A stretch of DNA of 64,000 nucleotides from Pseudarthrobacter sp. MM222 (GTDB taxonomy: Bacteria; Actinomycetota; Actinomycetes; Actinomycetales; Micrococcaceae). The notes beneath the pieces were generated by a model. It made no database searches and was not told where the DNA came from. It saw only the letters and a list, made by a program, of their open reading frames with translations. Position numbers and translations under genes: made by a program. Within the stretch, counting starts at the first letter, position 1. Every line of letters starts with the position of its first letter. Of the stretch, positions 53,601 through 64,000 are shown piece by piece. The DNA lies in contig NZ_OX352321.1 of NCBI RefSeq assembly GCF_947090775.1, positions 2,976,001 to 3,040,000 on the forward strand, given 5' to 3'.

Positions 53601-55555
53601 AAGAAGTCCCGTTGGTCTGCCGTCTCGATCTCGAAGGGACGTTCGTCCAGCACCTCCAGGCCGAGGTTGTGGAAGTAGGGCAGAATCTGGCTCAGGCTCT
53701 TGGGCTCCAGCATGTAGAGCTTGACCCGGGCGTCTTCCTCCAGCGTGGCGCCGGCGCCATCCGGAAGGTATACGTGGACGCCGGGCTCTTCCCGGACGCC
53801 CTTGCCGGCCCGCTCGGCGGCCGCACCGTACTTCTCGAAGCGGGCGATGTCCTGCAGGGCATCCTCCACTTCGTAGTCGACCCGGTAACTGGCCGGGAAG
53901 GCCTCGGCCCAGATCGCGGCCAGTTCCTTCGCGGTGACGTCACCGGCCGCGGAGTCCTGGGCGGCCGTTTCGCCTGCGGCAGCGGGTTCGAGCCCGGCGG
54001 CCGTTTCGCCTGCGGCAGCCGCAGCGAGCCCGGCACCGCCGCCCCGGGTACGAAGGACCTCGGAGATGCCTTCGCTCCAGGAGCGTGCGGCCCGGACAAG
54101 ACGCTTCTCCAGCTCGTCGCTGCTGATGTTGCTGACGTCGGCGCCCTTGGGGAGCCGGATGCGGAAGAAGAGTCGTGCCAGCGCGGACTCGGTCATCCGG
54201 GCCTCATAGTCGATGGACACGGCATTGAACGTCTCCCGTAGTTCCTCTTCGATGCGCAGGCGCACGTTCGTGGTGTAACGGTCCCGCGGGAGATAAACGA
54301 GGGCGGACATGAACCTGCCGTAGATGTCCGGGCGGAGGAACAGCCGGGTCCGGCGTCGCTCCTGCAGCCGCTGGATGCCGGTGGCAATGGCGGCCAGGTC
54401 CGGGATTTCAATCTGGAACAGCTCGTCGCGGGGGTAAGTTTCAAGGATGCCCAGCAGGTCCTTGCCGGAGTGGGAGTCCGGCGGGAAGCCGGCATCGCTC
54501 AATACCGCGGCCACTTTCTCGCGGACCACCGGGATGTCGCGGACGGAGCCTGCATACGCGGTCGTGGCAAAGAGCCCGATGAAGCGGCGCTCGCCATTGA
54601 CGTTGCCGGCCGCATCGAAGCTCTTCACGCCGATGTAGTCCAGGTAAGCCGGGCGGTGCACGGTGGACCGGGAGTTGGCCTTCGTGATCACGAGGGCGCG
54701 CTTTTCCCGCGCCTTCTTGCGCCCCGTTTCGGTGAGGTGCTGGATCTGGTGCGGCGTGGCAGTTCCACTGCGCAGCAGCCCGAGGCCGCTCTCATCGCGC
54801 GGTTCGAGGACGTCTTCGCCGGATTCGTTGATGAGGTCATATTCGCGGTAGCCCAGGAAGGTGAAGTTCCCGTCGTCCAGCCAGCGCAGGAGATCCTGCG
54901 CCTGGCGCAGTTCCACGATCTGGGCGGGGTTGGCGATTTTGTCCAGGTCCTGGGCGATCTCCTGCGCCTTATTCCGCATCTTCGGCCAGTCCTCGACGGC
55001 GGCACGGACTCCGCCCAGGACGCGGCCGAGGCCTTCCACGAGGTCCGCATGCCTGGCCTCGTCCGCCCGGTCGATTTCGACGGCGATCCACGATTCCATG
55101 TGCGAGGCGTTGTCACCGTCGGCAATCAGGTGGGAGAGGTTCGGCATCGCAGCAGTATCGCCGCTGGAGAAACCGAGGTGTGAGGGAACGCGGGCAATCT
55201 TGACCAGCTCACCGGTGGCGCCGTTCCGCGTGACGACGAACAACGGGTGCATCACCAGATGGATCGGCGACTTCTGCCGGACCAGTTCCGCGTTGACGGA
55301 GTCCACCAGGAACGGCATATCGTCCGTGACGATGTAGACGACGCTGCAGTCGGGTTCGTCAACGACCACGATGTTGGGAGCACCCGGTTGCCGCTGGGCC
55401 GCGACCTGCCGGTGTGTCTCGGCCCTGGCTGTCAGGACCTCCGGCGCGTACGCCCGGGCATCCTCCTCGGCCAGGTGCTCGTAGTAATCCCCGAGATACC
55501 CTTCCCCGGCACCGATCGAAACGGGTTGATCCTCCACGCTGGACCCAGACGACAT
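50603..55555 (-). CDS. gdh: NAD-specific glutamate dehydrogenase, large (about 180 kDa) type
   Basis: 1650 aa, the size of the actinobacterial/Streptomyces GdhB and Mycobacterium Gdh2 class. The N-terminal regulatory ACT-like region (about 60-130) is followed by the catalytic domain with GAKGGFYAK (about 880) and the dinucleotide-binding region GDMSGDVFGNGML (about 1020). It oxidatively deaminates glutamate with NAD. ATG 55555 has GGAGG 9 bases upstream. An Ala/Glu-rich tandem repeat interrupts the chain near residue 515-535, between conserved domains. Confidence 0.93.
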   Translation of the reverse strand: MSSGSSVEDQPVSIGAGEGYLGDYYEHLAEEDARAYAPEVLTARAETHRQVAAQRQPGAPNIVVVDEPDCSVVYIVTDDMPFLVDSVNAELVRQKSPIHLVMHPLFVVTRNGATGELVKIARVPSHLGFSSGDTAAMPNLSHLIADGDNASHMESWIAVEIDRADEARHADLVEGLGRVLGGVRAAVEDWPKMRNKAQEIAQDLDKIANPAQIVELRQAQDLLRWLDDGNFTFLGYREYDLINESGEDVLEPRDESGLGLLRSGTATPHQIQHLTETGRKKAREKRALVITKANSRSTVHRPAYLDYIGVKSFDAAGNVNGERRFIGLFATTAYAGSVRDIPVVREKVAAVLSDAGFPPDSHSGKDLLGILETYPRDELFQIEIPDLAAIATGIQRLQERRRTRLFLRPDIYGRFMSALVYLPRDRYTTNVRLRIEEELRETFNAVSIDYEARMTESALARLFFRIRLPKGADVSNISSDELEKRLVRAARSWSEGISEVLRTRGGGAGLAAAAAGETAAGLEPAAAGETAAQDSAAGDVTAKELAAIWAEAFPASYRVDYEVEDALQDIARFEKYGAAAERAGKGVREEPGVHVYLPDGAGATLEEDARVKLYMLEPKSLSQILPYFHNLGLEVLDERPFEIETADQRDFFLYDLGLKYPAGVDPLTTGQRLAEAFGAAVSGAVESDSFDRLVLREGMHWRQVVVLRAYAKYMRQMGNTNSFEFISDTLLGNPEVTRALNALFAVRFDPSLDEAERRTGQDEVRAELDAAIDQVATLDADRVLRTFANLIQATLRTNYYQNKTHVSFKLNPAVIDGLPFPRPMFEIWVYSPRVEGVHLRFGKVARGGLRWSDRREDFRTEILGLVKAQTVKNAVIVPTGAKGGFYAKQLPDPAMDRSAWMAEGIESYKTFIRGLLDITDNLITTPDGETLVAPADVVRHDDDDSYLVVAADKGTASFSDIANGLAAEYGFWLGDAFASGGSVGYDHKAMGITARGAWESVKRHFSELDLDTQSEPFTVVGVGDMSGDVFGNGMLLSKHIRLLAAFDHRHIFLDPTPDEAASFTERQRLFELPRSSWDDYDKSLISEGGGVFARQAKSIPVSAQVREALGLPDGTTRLSPPELLRAILLAPADLLYNGGIGTYVKASTETNAEVGDKANDAIRVDGRELRVKVVGEGGNLGMTQRGRIEAALQGVILNTDAIDNSAGVDCSDHEVNIKIFVDRMVAAGKLEPAERSGFLSSMTDEVGRLVLEDNIDQNILLLNDRMRVSEWSPSYERLMDWLEKSADLKRDLEALPTTETLKERLEQGQGLTSPELSVLAAYAKIELTTALRDSTLADDPWFRETLRAYFPKQLRERFDAELDTHPLRREIIATVVANDMINMGGITFAFRAMEETSATEAAVAKAFVALREVYELDIMIGELNELPASFPTEHWSTVHLDIRRLLDRAVRWVLSQSNASRPIAETVAEFKPLMDPMRARLLDYLRGDDRARVTAWLEKARGWELPEDLAHRWAELFESFVLLDIAKIVHVSEEPVENIAHVYYTVFDRFHADSLLERITKLPRNDRWQALARAALRDDLYSTVSDMTIAVLETTPAEAPAEERLTLWESQNADQLDRAKSMFDEVNALEADDMASLSVALRLLRSIVRR
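53961..54032 (-). repeat. 36-bp in-frame tandem repeat within gdh
   Basis: GCGGCCGTTTCGCCTGCGGC followed by AGC occurs at 53961-53983 and again at 53997-54019, period 36, with the following GAGCCCG also repeated. It encodes AAAGETAA twice in an Ala-rich linker of the large glutamate dehydrogenase. Copies differ in the spacer, so it is not a fresh duplication. Confidence 0.8.
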
Positions 55556-55613
55556 CGACAAACGCCTCCATCAAAAAGTTGCTGGCCGCATCATTGCGGC
55601 TCTTATGGCGAGC

Positions 55614-56921
55614 CTAACTCTTTGACCAGAGCTTTGCTGTGGAAGAAAAGACAGAGGATTTCGGTTTTCGCTGGGCAGGTGCACAAACCAACGCCGCGAT
55701 GGCTTTCCGGAGCGGGGATTCCGGTGCCGCTTCGAGCAGCAACGCGCCCGCCAGCAGCGCCGCGTCAGCTGCCGCCGCATCCGCCGGAAGGAAAGCGGAC
55801 AGGGTGCTTCCGGGCCCGTAGCGATCCCATGCGTCGCGTAGTTGACGCTCCGGGGAGCGGCCCACAGCCGCGGTTCGGACCTTGTTCATCACCACCCGCG
55901 GCGTCGCCTGTGGGACGGCGGCTTCCAGCTGGGCCAGGCCGCGGACCAGCCGCGGCACACCGATGGAGTCCGCGGCGCCGACGGCAAATACGGTGTCCGC
56001 TACGTCGAGGCTTCGCAAGGTGGCGGCGTTCCGGCGTGGAGCCATCGTATCGAAGCTCAGCTCCTCATCGGCTTCCAGACAGAATCCGGTGTCGATGACC
56101 GTTACGTCGGCGACCGCGCGGGCCCGGTCCAGCACGAGGCCGAGGGCGGCGGCGCGAAGTTCGGTCCAGCGGTCCGCCCGGGTGATCCCGGTGAGCACAA
56201 GGAAGGTCCCTGCCTTGGTCGCCACCGGAGTGGCGACCCTGCGCAGCGCGTCACCATCCAGGAGGCCCTGATCCGCCAGCCTGCAGGCCTGTGCCAGCCC
56301 GGCCGTTTCGTCCAGCAGTCCCAGTACGCCCGCGACACTGGCACCGTAGCTGTCCGCGTCCACCAGCAGCACGGACTTTCCCGTGGCGGCCAGTTCGCCG
56401 GCGATATTGGCGGCCACGAGGGTCCGGCCCGGCGAGCCGGCCGGACCCCAGACGGCAATGATCTGCCCCGTTCCCGCGTCCGGCGGTCCCTGCCCGGGGC
56501 CGCCGCCGGCCGGTCGGAAGTCGGCTCCGGCGCCAAAGGCAAGGTCCGCGCCCAGGGCCGGCTGTACAGCCCCGCCCAATTGCGCCACGGCACCCATAAT
56601 GCTGCCGGCGAGGGCGGCGGCATCAACACCGGGCAGCTCGGCGGCCACCCCTATCCCCCGCAACCTGGCTGCCTCCTCCGGACTGTCCGTCAGAGCCAGG
56701 ACCGCCACCCCCACCGCGGACAGCCGGTCCACCAGCGACGCCGTCAGCTCCTGGCTTCCCTCGGCCACGACGGCTGCCCGAGCAAGACCGCTCTGGCAGG
56801 CGGCGAGGAGTTCCGCCAGCTCACGGCATCGCCTGACGACGGACACCGGACCATGGAGGCGCTCCAGCCCGCCGACCAGGTCGTCCCTCGAATGACCTAC
56901 CGTCACGACCGGAATGCTCAT
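55614..56921 (-). CDS. CpaE/TadZ-like MinD-family ATPase
   Basis: 435 aa. An N-terminal receiver-like domain (about 1-130) precedes a ParA/MinD domain with VDADSYGASVAGVLG (about 195-210) and VIDTGFCLE (about 285). The P-loop reads GPAGSPGRT, with Arg where the catalytic Lys normally stands. TadZ/CpaE proteins localise Tad pili at the pole and often have atypical P-loops. It overlaps the CpaB-like gene by four bases. It is likely the missing TadZ of the Tad operon 40 kb away; that link is inference. Confidence 0.75.
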   Translation of the reverse strand: MSIPVVTVGHSRDDLVGGLERLHGPVSVVRRCRELAELLAACQSGLARAAVVAEGSQELTASLVDRLSAVGVAVLALTDSPEEAARLRGIGVAAELPGVDAAALAGSIMGAVAQLGGAVQPALGADLAFGAGADFRPAGGGPGQGPPDAGTGQIIAVWGPAGSPGRTLVAANIAGELAATGKSVLLVDADSYGASVAGVLGLLDETAGLAQACRLADQGLLDGDALRRVATPVATKAGTFLVLTGITRADRWTELRAAALGLVLDRARAVADVTVIDTGFCLEADEELSFDTMAPRRNAATLRSLDVADTVFAVGAADSIGVPRLVRGLAQLEAAVPQATPRVVMNKVRTAAVGRSPERQLRDAWDRYGPGSTLSAFLPADAAAADAALLAGALLLEAAPESPLRKAIAALVCAPAQRKPKSSVFSSTAKLWSKS

Positions 56922-57562
56922 CGGGACGGGCCACCGGGATTCCAGACCACCGAGATTTTGGCCTTGTTGGCCTGAGCGCCCAGCAGCTGCGGCATTTGAC
57001 TGTCGCTGACCAGGACCAGCACGACGGTTGACCGTGCCGACCCCAGTGCGGTGCTGCCGGCGGTGATCTGGGCGATTTCCGCTCCCGGGAGCAGCAGGGT
57101 GGGTGGGCTAAAGCCGTTGCGGGCGTCGGGCAGGGCCACCCAGACGTCCACCCGCGAGCCCGCCACGGCCTGGCCGGGTAAGACCTCGTCAATGGTGACC
57201 GCCACCGGCTTGCGGTCGAGCAGGTCGGGCTCACCGAGGCTGTCGCGCGGGACCAGCTGGTCCTTGCCGATCCGTTGAACGGCGACCAGCCCCCCGGCCA
57301 GGCCGGCCTCCGGCGTCAGGTAACGCTGCTCCAGGTCGCCGAGACGGACCTTGACCCGGTGCAGCTTGTCCTCCGTCAACTGCTCGCCGACGGCGATCGA
57401 CTCCCGCGCGGCATAGGCCTCCATGGTCTGGTCGGCGGCCCCGAGCAGGGAGATGACTCCCGCCATCGAGGCGAGCACAAGCAGGATCCCAACCACCAGC
57501 CGGGGGTCCTTCCAGGACGGTTTCTTCAGCCGCGCACCGGCGGTCACCGTGCCCACGCTCAT
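56918..57562 (-). CDS. SAF-domain CpaB/RcpC-like protein
   Basis: 214 aa. One N-terminal membrane helix (about 20-45) is followed by a SAF domain (AARESIAVGEQLTEDKL to about residue 110) and a C-terminal region resembling the pilus-assembly CpaB family. CpaB/RcpC proteins act at the periplasmic face of Flp pilus systems. ATG 57562 is preceded by GAGGGGG. Coupled to the CpaE-like gene, it makes an accessory Tad pair. Confidence 0.75.
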   Translation of the reverse strand: MSVGTVTAGARLKKPSWKDPRLVVGILLVLASMAGVISLLGAADQTMEAYAARESIAVGEQLTEDKLHRVKVRLGDLEQRYLTPEAGLAGGLVAVQRIGKDQLVPRDSLGEPDLLDRKPVAVTIDEVLPGQAVAGSRVDVWVALPDARNGFSPPTLLLPGAEIAQITAGSTALGSARSTVVLVLVSDSQMPQLLGAQANKAKISVVWNPGGPSR

Positions 57563-57711
57563 GCGCCGCCCCCTCGTTGTCACCGTCCGGCCAGTGGTGC
57601 CGGGAAACATCATTGTGACGTCTTCCGGCCCGGTCGGGAAGATGCGCGGCCAAACGCATGCAAATTGTGGATAACCACACCAGGCAAACCCATCGGTGGC
57701 AAAATGGAGTC

Positions 57712-57927
57712 ATGCCCCGATTCCTCACCCTGGCAGATGTTGCCGAGCAGCTCCAGATCAATGCTCCGGCCGCCTATGCGCTGGTGCGCAGCGGCCAGCT
57801 CAAGGCCATCCAGGTCGGCGGCCGAGGCCAGTGGCGTGTGGAGGAAAAGATGCTCGAGCAATACATCGAGGAACGCTACGCCGAAGCCAGCCGCATGATC
57901 GCCGAGTCCAAGTCGAAGACGGTCTGA
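57712..57927 (+). CDS. BldC/excisionase-like small DNA-binding protein
   Basis: 71 aa. A single MerR-type winged helix (LTLADVAEQLQINAPAAYALVRSGQLKAIQVGGRGQWRVEE) makes almost the whole protein, as in BldC, a developmental regulator that binds direct repeats cooperatively. The ATG has GGAG only two bases away, so translation may be unusual. It lies tail to tail with the 190-aa gene, between the Tad pair and secA region. BldC identity is probable but not certain. Confidence 0.8.
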   Translation: MPRFLTLADVAEQLQINAPAAYALVRSGQLKAIQVGGRGQWRVEEKMLEQYIEERYAEASRMIAESKSKTV

Positions 57928-57931
57928 ACCC

Positions 57932-58504
57932 CTAGTCCTCCGCATTCCGGGCTGATCTGAGGGCCGCCACGGCGGAAAGCGGAATCGTGACAATCCCGCG
58001 GACGTTGGACGGCCGCCGGTCCTCCCCGTCCTCCGTCACGGCCAGGTCCAGGTGGTCCCGCCCGACCCTGTCGATCACCCCGTGCAATGTGGTTTCCGCC
58101 CCGGCGCCGCGCACTGCCAGGACCGACAGCCGCGTGCGGTCTCTCGCCAGGCCCCGCAGCGCGCTTGCGAGGCCGAGCCGCTGTCGCACCCTGGAGGGCT
58201 CCCCGACGGCCAGGCGGGCGAGCCCCACGTACCTGACGGCGGCCGCGTAGGGGACCAAAACCTGGTGGCGCGCGTCGTGCAGGACCAGCGCCTCGCTCCC
58301 TGCATGACTCAGCGTGCCCTCGAACACCGACCCTGACGAGACGTGGACGCCGATCCGGAGGCCCAACGATCCGCGGAGCCTGTCCGCGAGTTCCACCCCC
58401 GATGCCTCGGCGCGCATCCGCTCCGCGATCTCCGCGTCGAGATTCAGCCGACCGCCGGCGGCCAACTGTGCCTCCAAGTCCGTGAAGAGGGCGTCCCAAC
58501 GCAT
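57932..58504 (-). CDS. Uncharacterised protein with two beta-rich, Sm-like segments
   Basis: 190 aa. No family is recognised with confidence. Two segments (about residues 55-90 and 140-175) look like small beta barrels of Sm/LSM type (GLRIGVHVSSGSVFEGTLSH). The N-terminus is helical. No membrane span or signal is seen. ATG 58504 (MRWDALFTDLE) is the natural start; the longer frame is not coding-like. Neighbouring genes of this order recur in actinobacteria upstream of secA. Confidence 0.65.
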   Translation of the reverse strand: MRWDALFTDLEAQLAAGGRLNLDAEIAERMRAEASGVELADRLRGSLGLRIGVHVSSGSVFEGTLSHAGSEALVLHDARHQVLVPYAAAVRYVGLARLAVGEPSRVRQRLGLASALRGLARDRTRLSVLAVRGAGAETTLHGVIDRVGRDHLDLAVTEDGEDRRPSNVRGIVTIPLSAVAALRSARNAED

Positions 58505-58571
58505 GGCGCCAGCGTAGGCGCGGCATGATCCGGGGTCAATCCACACCCTCCCGCAAGGGCCTAGACAAATC

Positions 58572-58640
58572 GTGATCGTTAGGATCACACTCGAATAACA
58601 ACATCAAATGGCATCAAAATGTATCACACACCATTAAATC
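58572..58640. promoter_or_regulatory. AT-rich promoter region with an inverted repeat and 10-bp phased direct repeats
   Basis: A perfect 6-5-6 inverted repeat (GTGATC, GTTAG, GATCAC; 58572-58588) is followed by CATCAAA at 58602, CATCAAA at 58612 and TATCACA at 58622, each ten bases apart. The stretch is strikingly AT-rich for this chromosome. Direct repeats with helical phasing are the type of site bound by BldC-like proteins, one of which is encoded 650 bases away. Confidence 0.45.
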
Positions 58641-58657
58641 AAGCGGAGGAGAGCATC

Positions 58658-59507
58658 ATGGGCGGTGGGCAGACTGCACCCGAGCAATCCGGGGCGCGGT
58701 ATTTTCCGGCGGCCGACGCCACCATGGCCGTCGTGATTCTGTTGCTGGGTCTGTCCCTGGCGGGATCCGGGGGCAGCCTGGCGCAGCGCTGGCGCTCCTC
58801 CGCGGCGCGGCAGCAGTCCTTGTCGTTCGAGGATCAGCTCGGGATCGCCGCCAACACGACCGGCCTGATCGTGATCACGTGGTGGGCCATGTCCCTCACC
58901 GTCGCGGTGGCCTCGGCGCTGCTGGAGCGCAGCGGAAGAACCGGTGCCGCCACGGTGACGGGCAGGTTCAGCCCGGCTTTCATGCGCCGCCTCGCCTTCG
59001 CCGCCATCGGATTCCAGCTCCTCGCCGCACCATTGGCCACCGCCGCCACACCGCCGAGCCCGGATCCCGTACCCCGCCCGGTTGTCTCCGCACTTTGGAC
59101 GCCGACAACGGCGGCTGTCGACGGTCTGGTTCTCCCCCGACCCCTGCGGGTCCTTGCCGCCCCCGCGCCCCTTCCGGAGTCCGGGACCACTCCCGAGCTG
59201 GGAAGCTCCGGAACGGGCCCTGACATCACTCCGCCCTGGACGCCACGGGTTCCGGCAGTGGAGCCCGGCACCCTGGCGGCCCGGCAGCTCCGCCCCCAGG
59301 AACCGGCCGACGGCCGTGGCCGAAGTGACCGTCCGGCCGGGGGATTCTCTCTGGAGCCTGGCCGCGGCACGGCTCGGGCCCCTGGCGTCGGACGTCGACA
59401 TCGCAAGGGAATGGCCCCGGCTCTACCAGGCCAACCGCACAGTGATCGGCGAGAGCCCCCACCTCCTGCGTCCGGGCCAGGTCCTCAAGCTTCCCGCCGG
59501 CGAGTGA
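58658..59507 (+). pseudogene. LysM-domain membrane protein, frameshifted
   Basis: The frame from ATG 58658 (GGAGG 8 bases upstream) encodes membrane helices (about residues 20-45, 70-95 and 110-130) and a Pro-rich linker. The LysM domain (VTVRPGDSLWSLAAARL, then LLRPGQVLKLP) is read in the next frame and ends at 59507. Deleting one C in the run of five at 59293-59297 would join them, although both frames stay open for about 200 bases so the exact place is uncertain. Without the correction the first frame runs to 59596 with an Arg/Pro-rich nonsense tail. The gene family (LysM, next to Rv3235 and secA) is typical of Arthrobacter. It may be a real lesion or a sequencing error. Confidence 0.8.
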
Positions 59508-59619
59508 CGGCCGACGCCAGGACGCGGACTCCGCCACCACAACCCCGCAGCGCCACCCTTCAACCGACATGCCACAGTTCAGCCAAAATCCAGTAGCCCC
59601 CACCAGCAAAGGAACCGTC

Positions 59620-60126
59620 ATGACCGCACATCCCGGGAGTCGCGCCCTTGCGGCACCCCCAGCATCACTCCGGCCGCCCCTCCGCGTGGTGGACGCCGGT
59701 GCCGCTCCGCCACGGGCCAGCGAGCACACGACGGCCCCGGCACGAAGGCCCCGTCGTGTGCCGCTGCAGCTCGTGGACGAGGGCCGGGAGATCTGCACGA
59801 TCTGCCGCGGCACTGTCCAGGCCGCGATCGAGGTCCTGGCCGGTACCCGACCGGCCCAGCAACTCGCCCGGCGGCTCGACGAGCGCTGTCTCGCCGCCCT
59901 GCAGCACCGTGCGGCGCTGACACGGCGGGTGGCGTCCGGGAGCTCACCCACAGCCGGGCGGCTGCACCGGAACCCGTCGGTGCGCTCGGTCCGGGCCTGC
60001 AAGGTGTCCGAGGACGTTTATGAGGCCAGTGCCGTGGTGGTCGATGAGCTGCGGGTCCGGGCCGTGGCGCTCCGGCTGGAACGGAGCCAGCTCCTCTGGC
60101 GGGTGACCGTGCTGGAGATCGGCTGA
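59620..60126 (+). CDS. Rv3235-family protein
   Basis: 168 aa. The C-terminal half (about 60-168) has the helical region and the VRACKVSEDVYEAS and RLERSQLLWRVTVLEIG strands characteristic of the Rv3235 family, found beside secA in actinobacteria. It has no membrane helix; the N-terminus is Pro/Arg-rich. I preferred ATG 59620, with AAAGGA 6 bases upstream, over ATG 59569. The function is unknown. Confidence 0.82.
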   Translation: MTAHPGSRALAAPPASLRPPLRVVDAGAAPPRASEHTTAPARRPRRVPLQLVDEGREICTICRGTVQAAIEVLAGTRPAQQLARRLDERCLAALQHRAALTRRVASGSSPTAGRLHRNPSVRSVRACKVSEDVYEASAVVVDELRVRAVALRLERSQLLWRVTVLEIG

Positions 60127-60169
60127 TCCAAGCTGCGGGGGGTACAGGAAAGGAGGATAGCGTGCAACG

Positions 60170-60206
60170 AAAGAGGACCGGAACGACAGTTCCGGTCCTC
60201 TTTCAT
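60170..60206. terminator. Bidirectional terminator between the Rv3235-family gene and secA
   Basis: AAAGAGGACCGGAAC (60170-60184) and GTTCCGGTCCTCTTT (60189-60203) make a perfect 15-bp stem with a GACA loop. T-rich arms on both sides fit termination of both convergent genes. Confidence 0.82.
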
Positions 60207-60235
60207 TGCTGCAGGTTGCTCGTGGGCCGGCAGGC

Positions 60236-62974
<2,739 letters not shown>

Positions 62975-63043
62975 GTGAAGATGCTCCCAGTCTCAAGCTG
63001 CCGAATTCTGGCGTGTTTAGTCTACGGGAGAGACGCATGGCCG

Positions 63044-64000
63044 CTACGCCTGTTCCCTCACAGCGGATACCGCGCTGGTTGTCCTGGCGACGGCCTCCGC
63101 AAGCGCGGGCGCCAGATCCCCCGTGAGGGTTACGACCACCCGGTCCAGTTGGAGCCACTCTGCCATGAGCTGCAGCTCGGCGGCGAGTTCGACGGCGGTG
63201 TCCGCCGGCGCACCGGGCTCGGCGTGGGCGGCCCTCGCAAGGAGAAGGCCGCGGGCACGGTCGGCCTTGAGGTCTACCCGGGCGACCATCCCGTCCCGGA
63301 GCAGGAACGGCAGCACGTAGTAGCCGAAGCGGCGCTTCGGCTCGGGGGTATAGATCTCGATCCGGTAGTGGAAGCCGAACAGTGCCTCGAGCCGGCGGCG
63401 TTCAAAGACCAGCGAATCAAACGGGCTCACCAGTGCCCTGCCGGTCGCAGTGCGCGGCAGCTTCGCCTCGACGTGCCGGTAGAGCGGCTTGTCCCAGCCG
63501 GTGACCACGACCGGCCGTATCCGCCCGGCCTCGACGAGGTTCCCTACGGACACGGCGGCCGCTTTGAGCGGTACCCGGAAATAATCGGCGAAGCACCGGA
63601 CGGTGCCGATCCCGTGGGCTTGGGCGGCGGCGTCGATCAGCCGGTCCATCGCGGCTTCCGGATCCGCCCCGTTCCCGTCCGGGCCCTCCTGTTCCAGGGT
63701 CAGGACCTTGGCTGTCAGGGTGTAGCGGCGCTCGAAGGACTCGGTCCGGGAAGCCGAGGAAACCAGACCTTCCTCGAAGAGGTGCTCCAGGACCCTCTTG
63801 ACGACGTTCCAGTTCCAGCCCCAGTTGTCCTGTTGCTGGTCCTCAACGTGCCCGAGGCGGCCCGTGAGTTCCGCCGCGGTCATGGGCTTGCCAGCAGCGA
63901 GGACCTCCAGCACCCGCGACGCGATCCCGTTCCGCAGCTGCGGGTCCATGGCGTGTGCCCCCACCCACTTCCGGCGCTGCCACTGCACGAGGTCCTGGAA
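63044..64000 (-). CDS. YcaQ/AlkZ-type winged-helix protein, N-terminus beyond the window
   Basis: The last 318 residues are inside; the frame stays open through the right edge. The QRRKW and WGWNWNVVKRVLEHL segments, then LVSPFDSLVFERRRLEALFGF and the C-terminal YYVLPFL, match HTH_42/YcaQ proteins, DNA glycosylases that unhook interstrand cross-links or excise bulky alkyl adducts. The catalytic Gln-x-Gln motif lies near the family N-terminus, outside this window. The product is not confirmed without it. Confidence 0.83.
   Translation of the reverse strand, partial: FQDLVQWQRRKWVGAHAMDPQLRNGIASRVLEVLAAGKPMTAAELTGRLGHVEDQQQDNWGWNWNVVKRVLEHLFEEGLVSSASRTESFERRYTLTAKVLTLEQEGPDGNGADPEAAMDRLIDAAAQAHGIGTVRCFADYFRVPLKAAAVSVGNLVEAGRIRPVVVTGWDKPLYRHVEAKLPRTATGRALVSPFDSLVFERRRLEALFGFHYRIEIYTPEPKRRFGYYVLPFLLRDGMVARVDLKADRARGLLLARAAHAEPGAPADTAVELAAELQLMAEWLQLDRVVVTLTGDLAPALAEAVARTTSAVSAVREQA

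Overview
This is a GC-rich actinobacterial chromosome segment, most likely from Arthrobacter, Pseudarthrobacter or a close relative in Micrococcaceae. The assignment rests on the gene order prfB-ftsE-ftsX-M23 peptidase-smpB-ssrA, a tmRNA tag ending in ALAA, a whiB1/pdtaS pair, a large NAD-glutamate dehydrogenase, an RfbC-RfbD fusion and a SAM-IV-type riboswitch. It is ordinary chromosome: I see no rRNA, tRNA, phage, IS element or CRISPR array, and no gene-free stretch longer than about 300 bases.

Layout. 1-7 kb: the aroA 3' end, rsgA, hisN, a riboswitch-led class V aminotransferase (cysteine desulfurase-like), a methyltransferase whose N-terminus is built from an 18-bp tandem repeat, a DtxR/MntR-type regulator abutting two crcB fluoride-channel genes, and two small uncharacterised genes. 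7-12.6 kb (minus strand): prfB, ftsE, ftsX, a coiled-coil M23 peptidase, smpB and tmRNA. 12.6-17.4 kb (minus): a compact Tad pilus operon (tadA, tadB, tadC, a pilin-like peptide, two TadE-like and one TadG-like protein). 17.5-43.7 kb: an envelope glycopolymer region holding an orphan PstS-like lipoprotein, multi-pass membrane proteins (DUF2142, DUF2304 and DUF6541 types), the complete dTDP-L-rhamnose set (rfbA, rfbB, fused rfbC-D), five GT2 glycosyltransferases, a flippase, a sugar epimerase, an acyltransferase, a GH25 muramidase, an LGFP-repeat L,D-transpeptidase with an overlapping lipoprotein gene, and a minus-strand block glf - GlfT2-like galactofuranosyltransferase - ABC-2 permease - ABC ATPase.

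43.9-48 kb: one very large FHA/FtsK ATPase of EssC/EccC architecture with no other type VII secretion gene beside it. 48.7-55.6 kb: whiB1, the PdtaS-type sensor kinase and NAD-specific glutamate dehydrogenase. 55.6-60.1 kb: a TadZ/CpaE-like ATPase and a CpaB-like SAF protein (probable missing Tad parts), a BldC-like DNA-binding protein, a LysM membrane protein that is frameshifted here, and an Rv3235-family protein. 60.2-64 kb: secA and a truncated YcaQ/AlkZ-type gene.

How the genes fit together. The middle of the window reads as a wall-glycopolymer factory. rfbA/B/CD supply dTDP-rhamnose and glf supplies UDP-galactofuranose. The GT2 enzymes and the GlfT2-like polymerase build chains. The Wzm/Wzt-type ABC transporter exports one product and the flippase may export another. 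The LGFP L,D-transpeptidase and the GH25 muramidase act at the wall. A GlfT2/Wzm/Wzt set beside an LGFP protein in a lineage not known for mycolyl-arabinogalactan is the most coherent unusual system here. The solitary EssC-like ATPase is the second.
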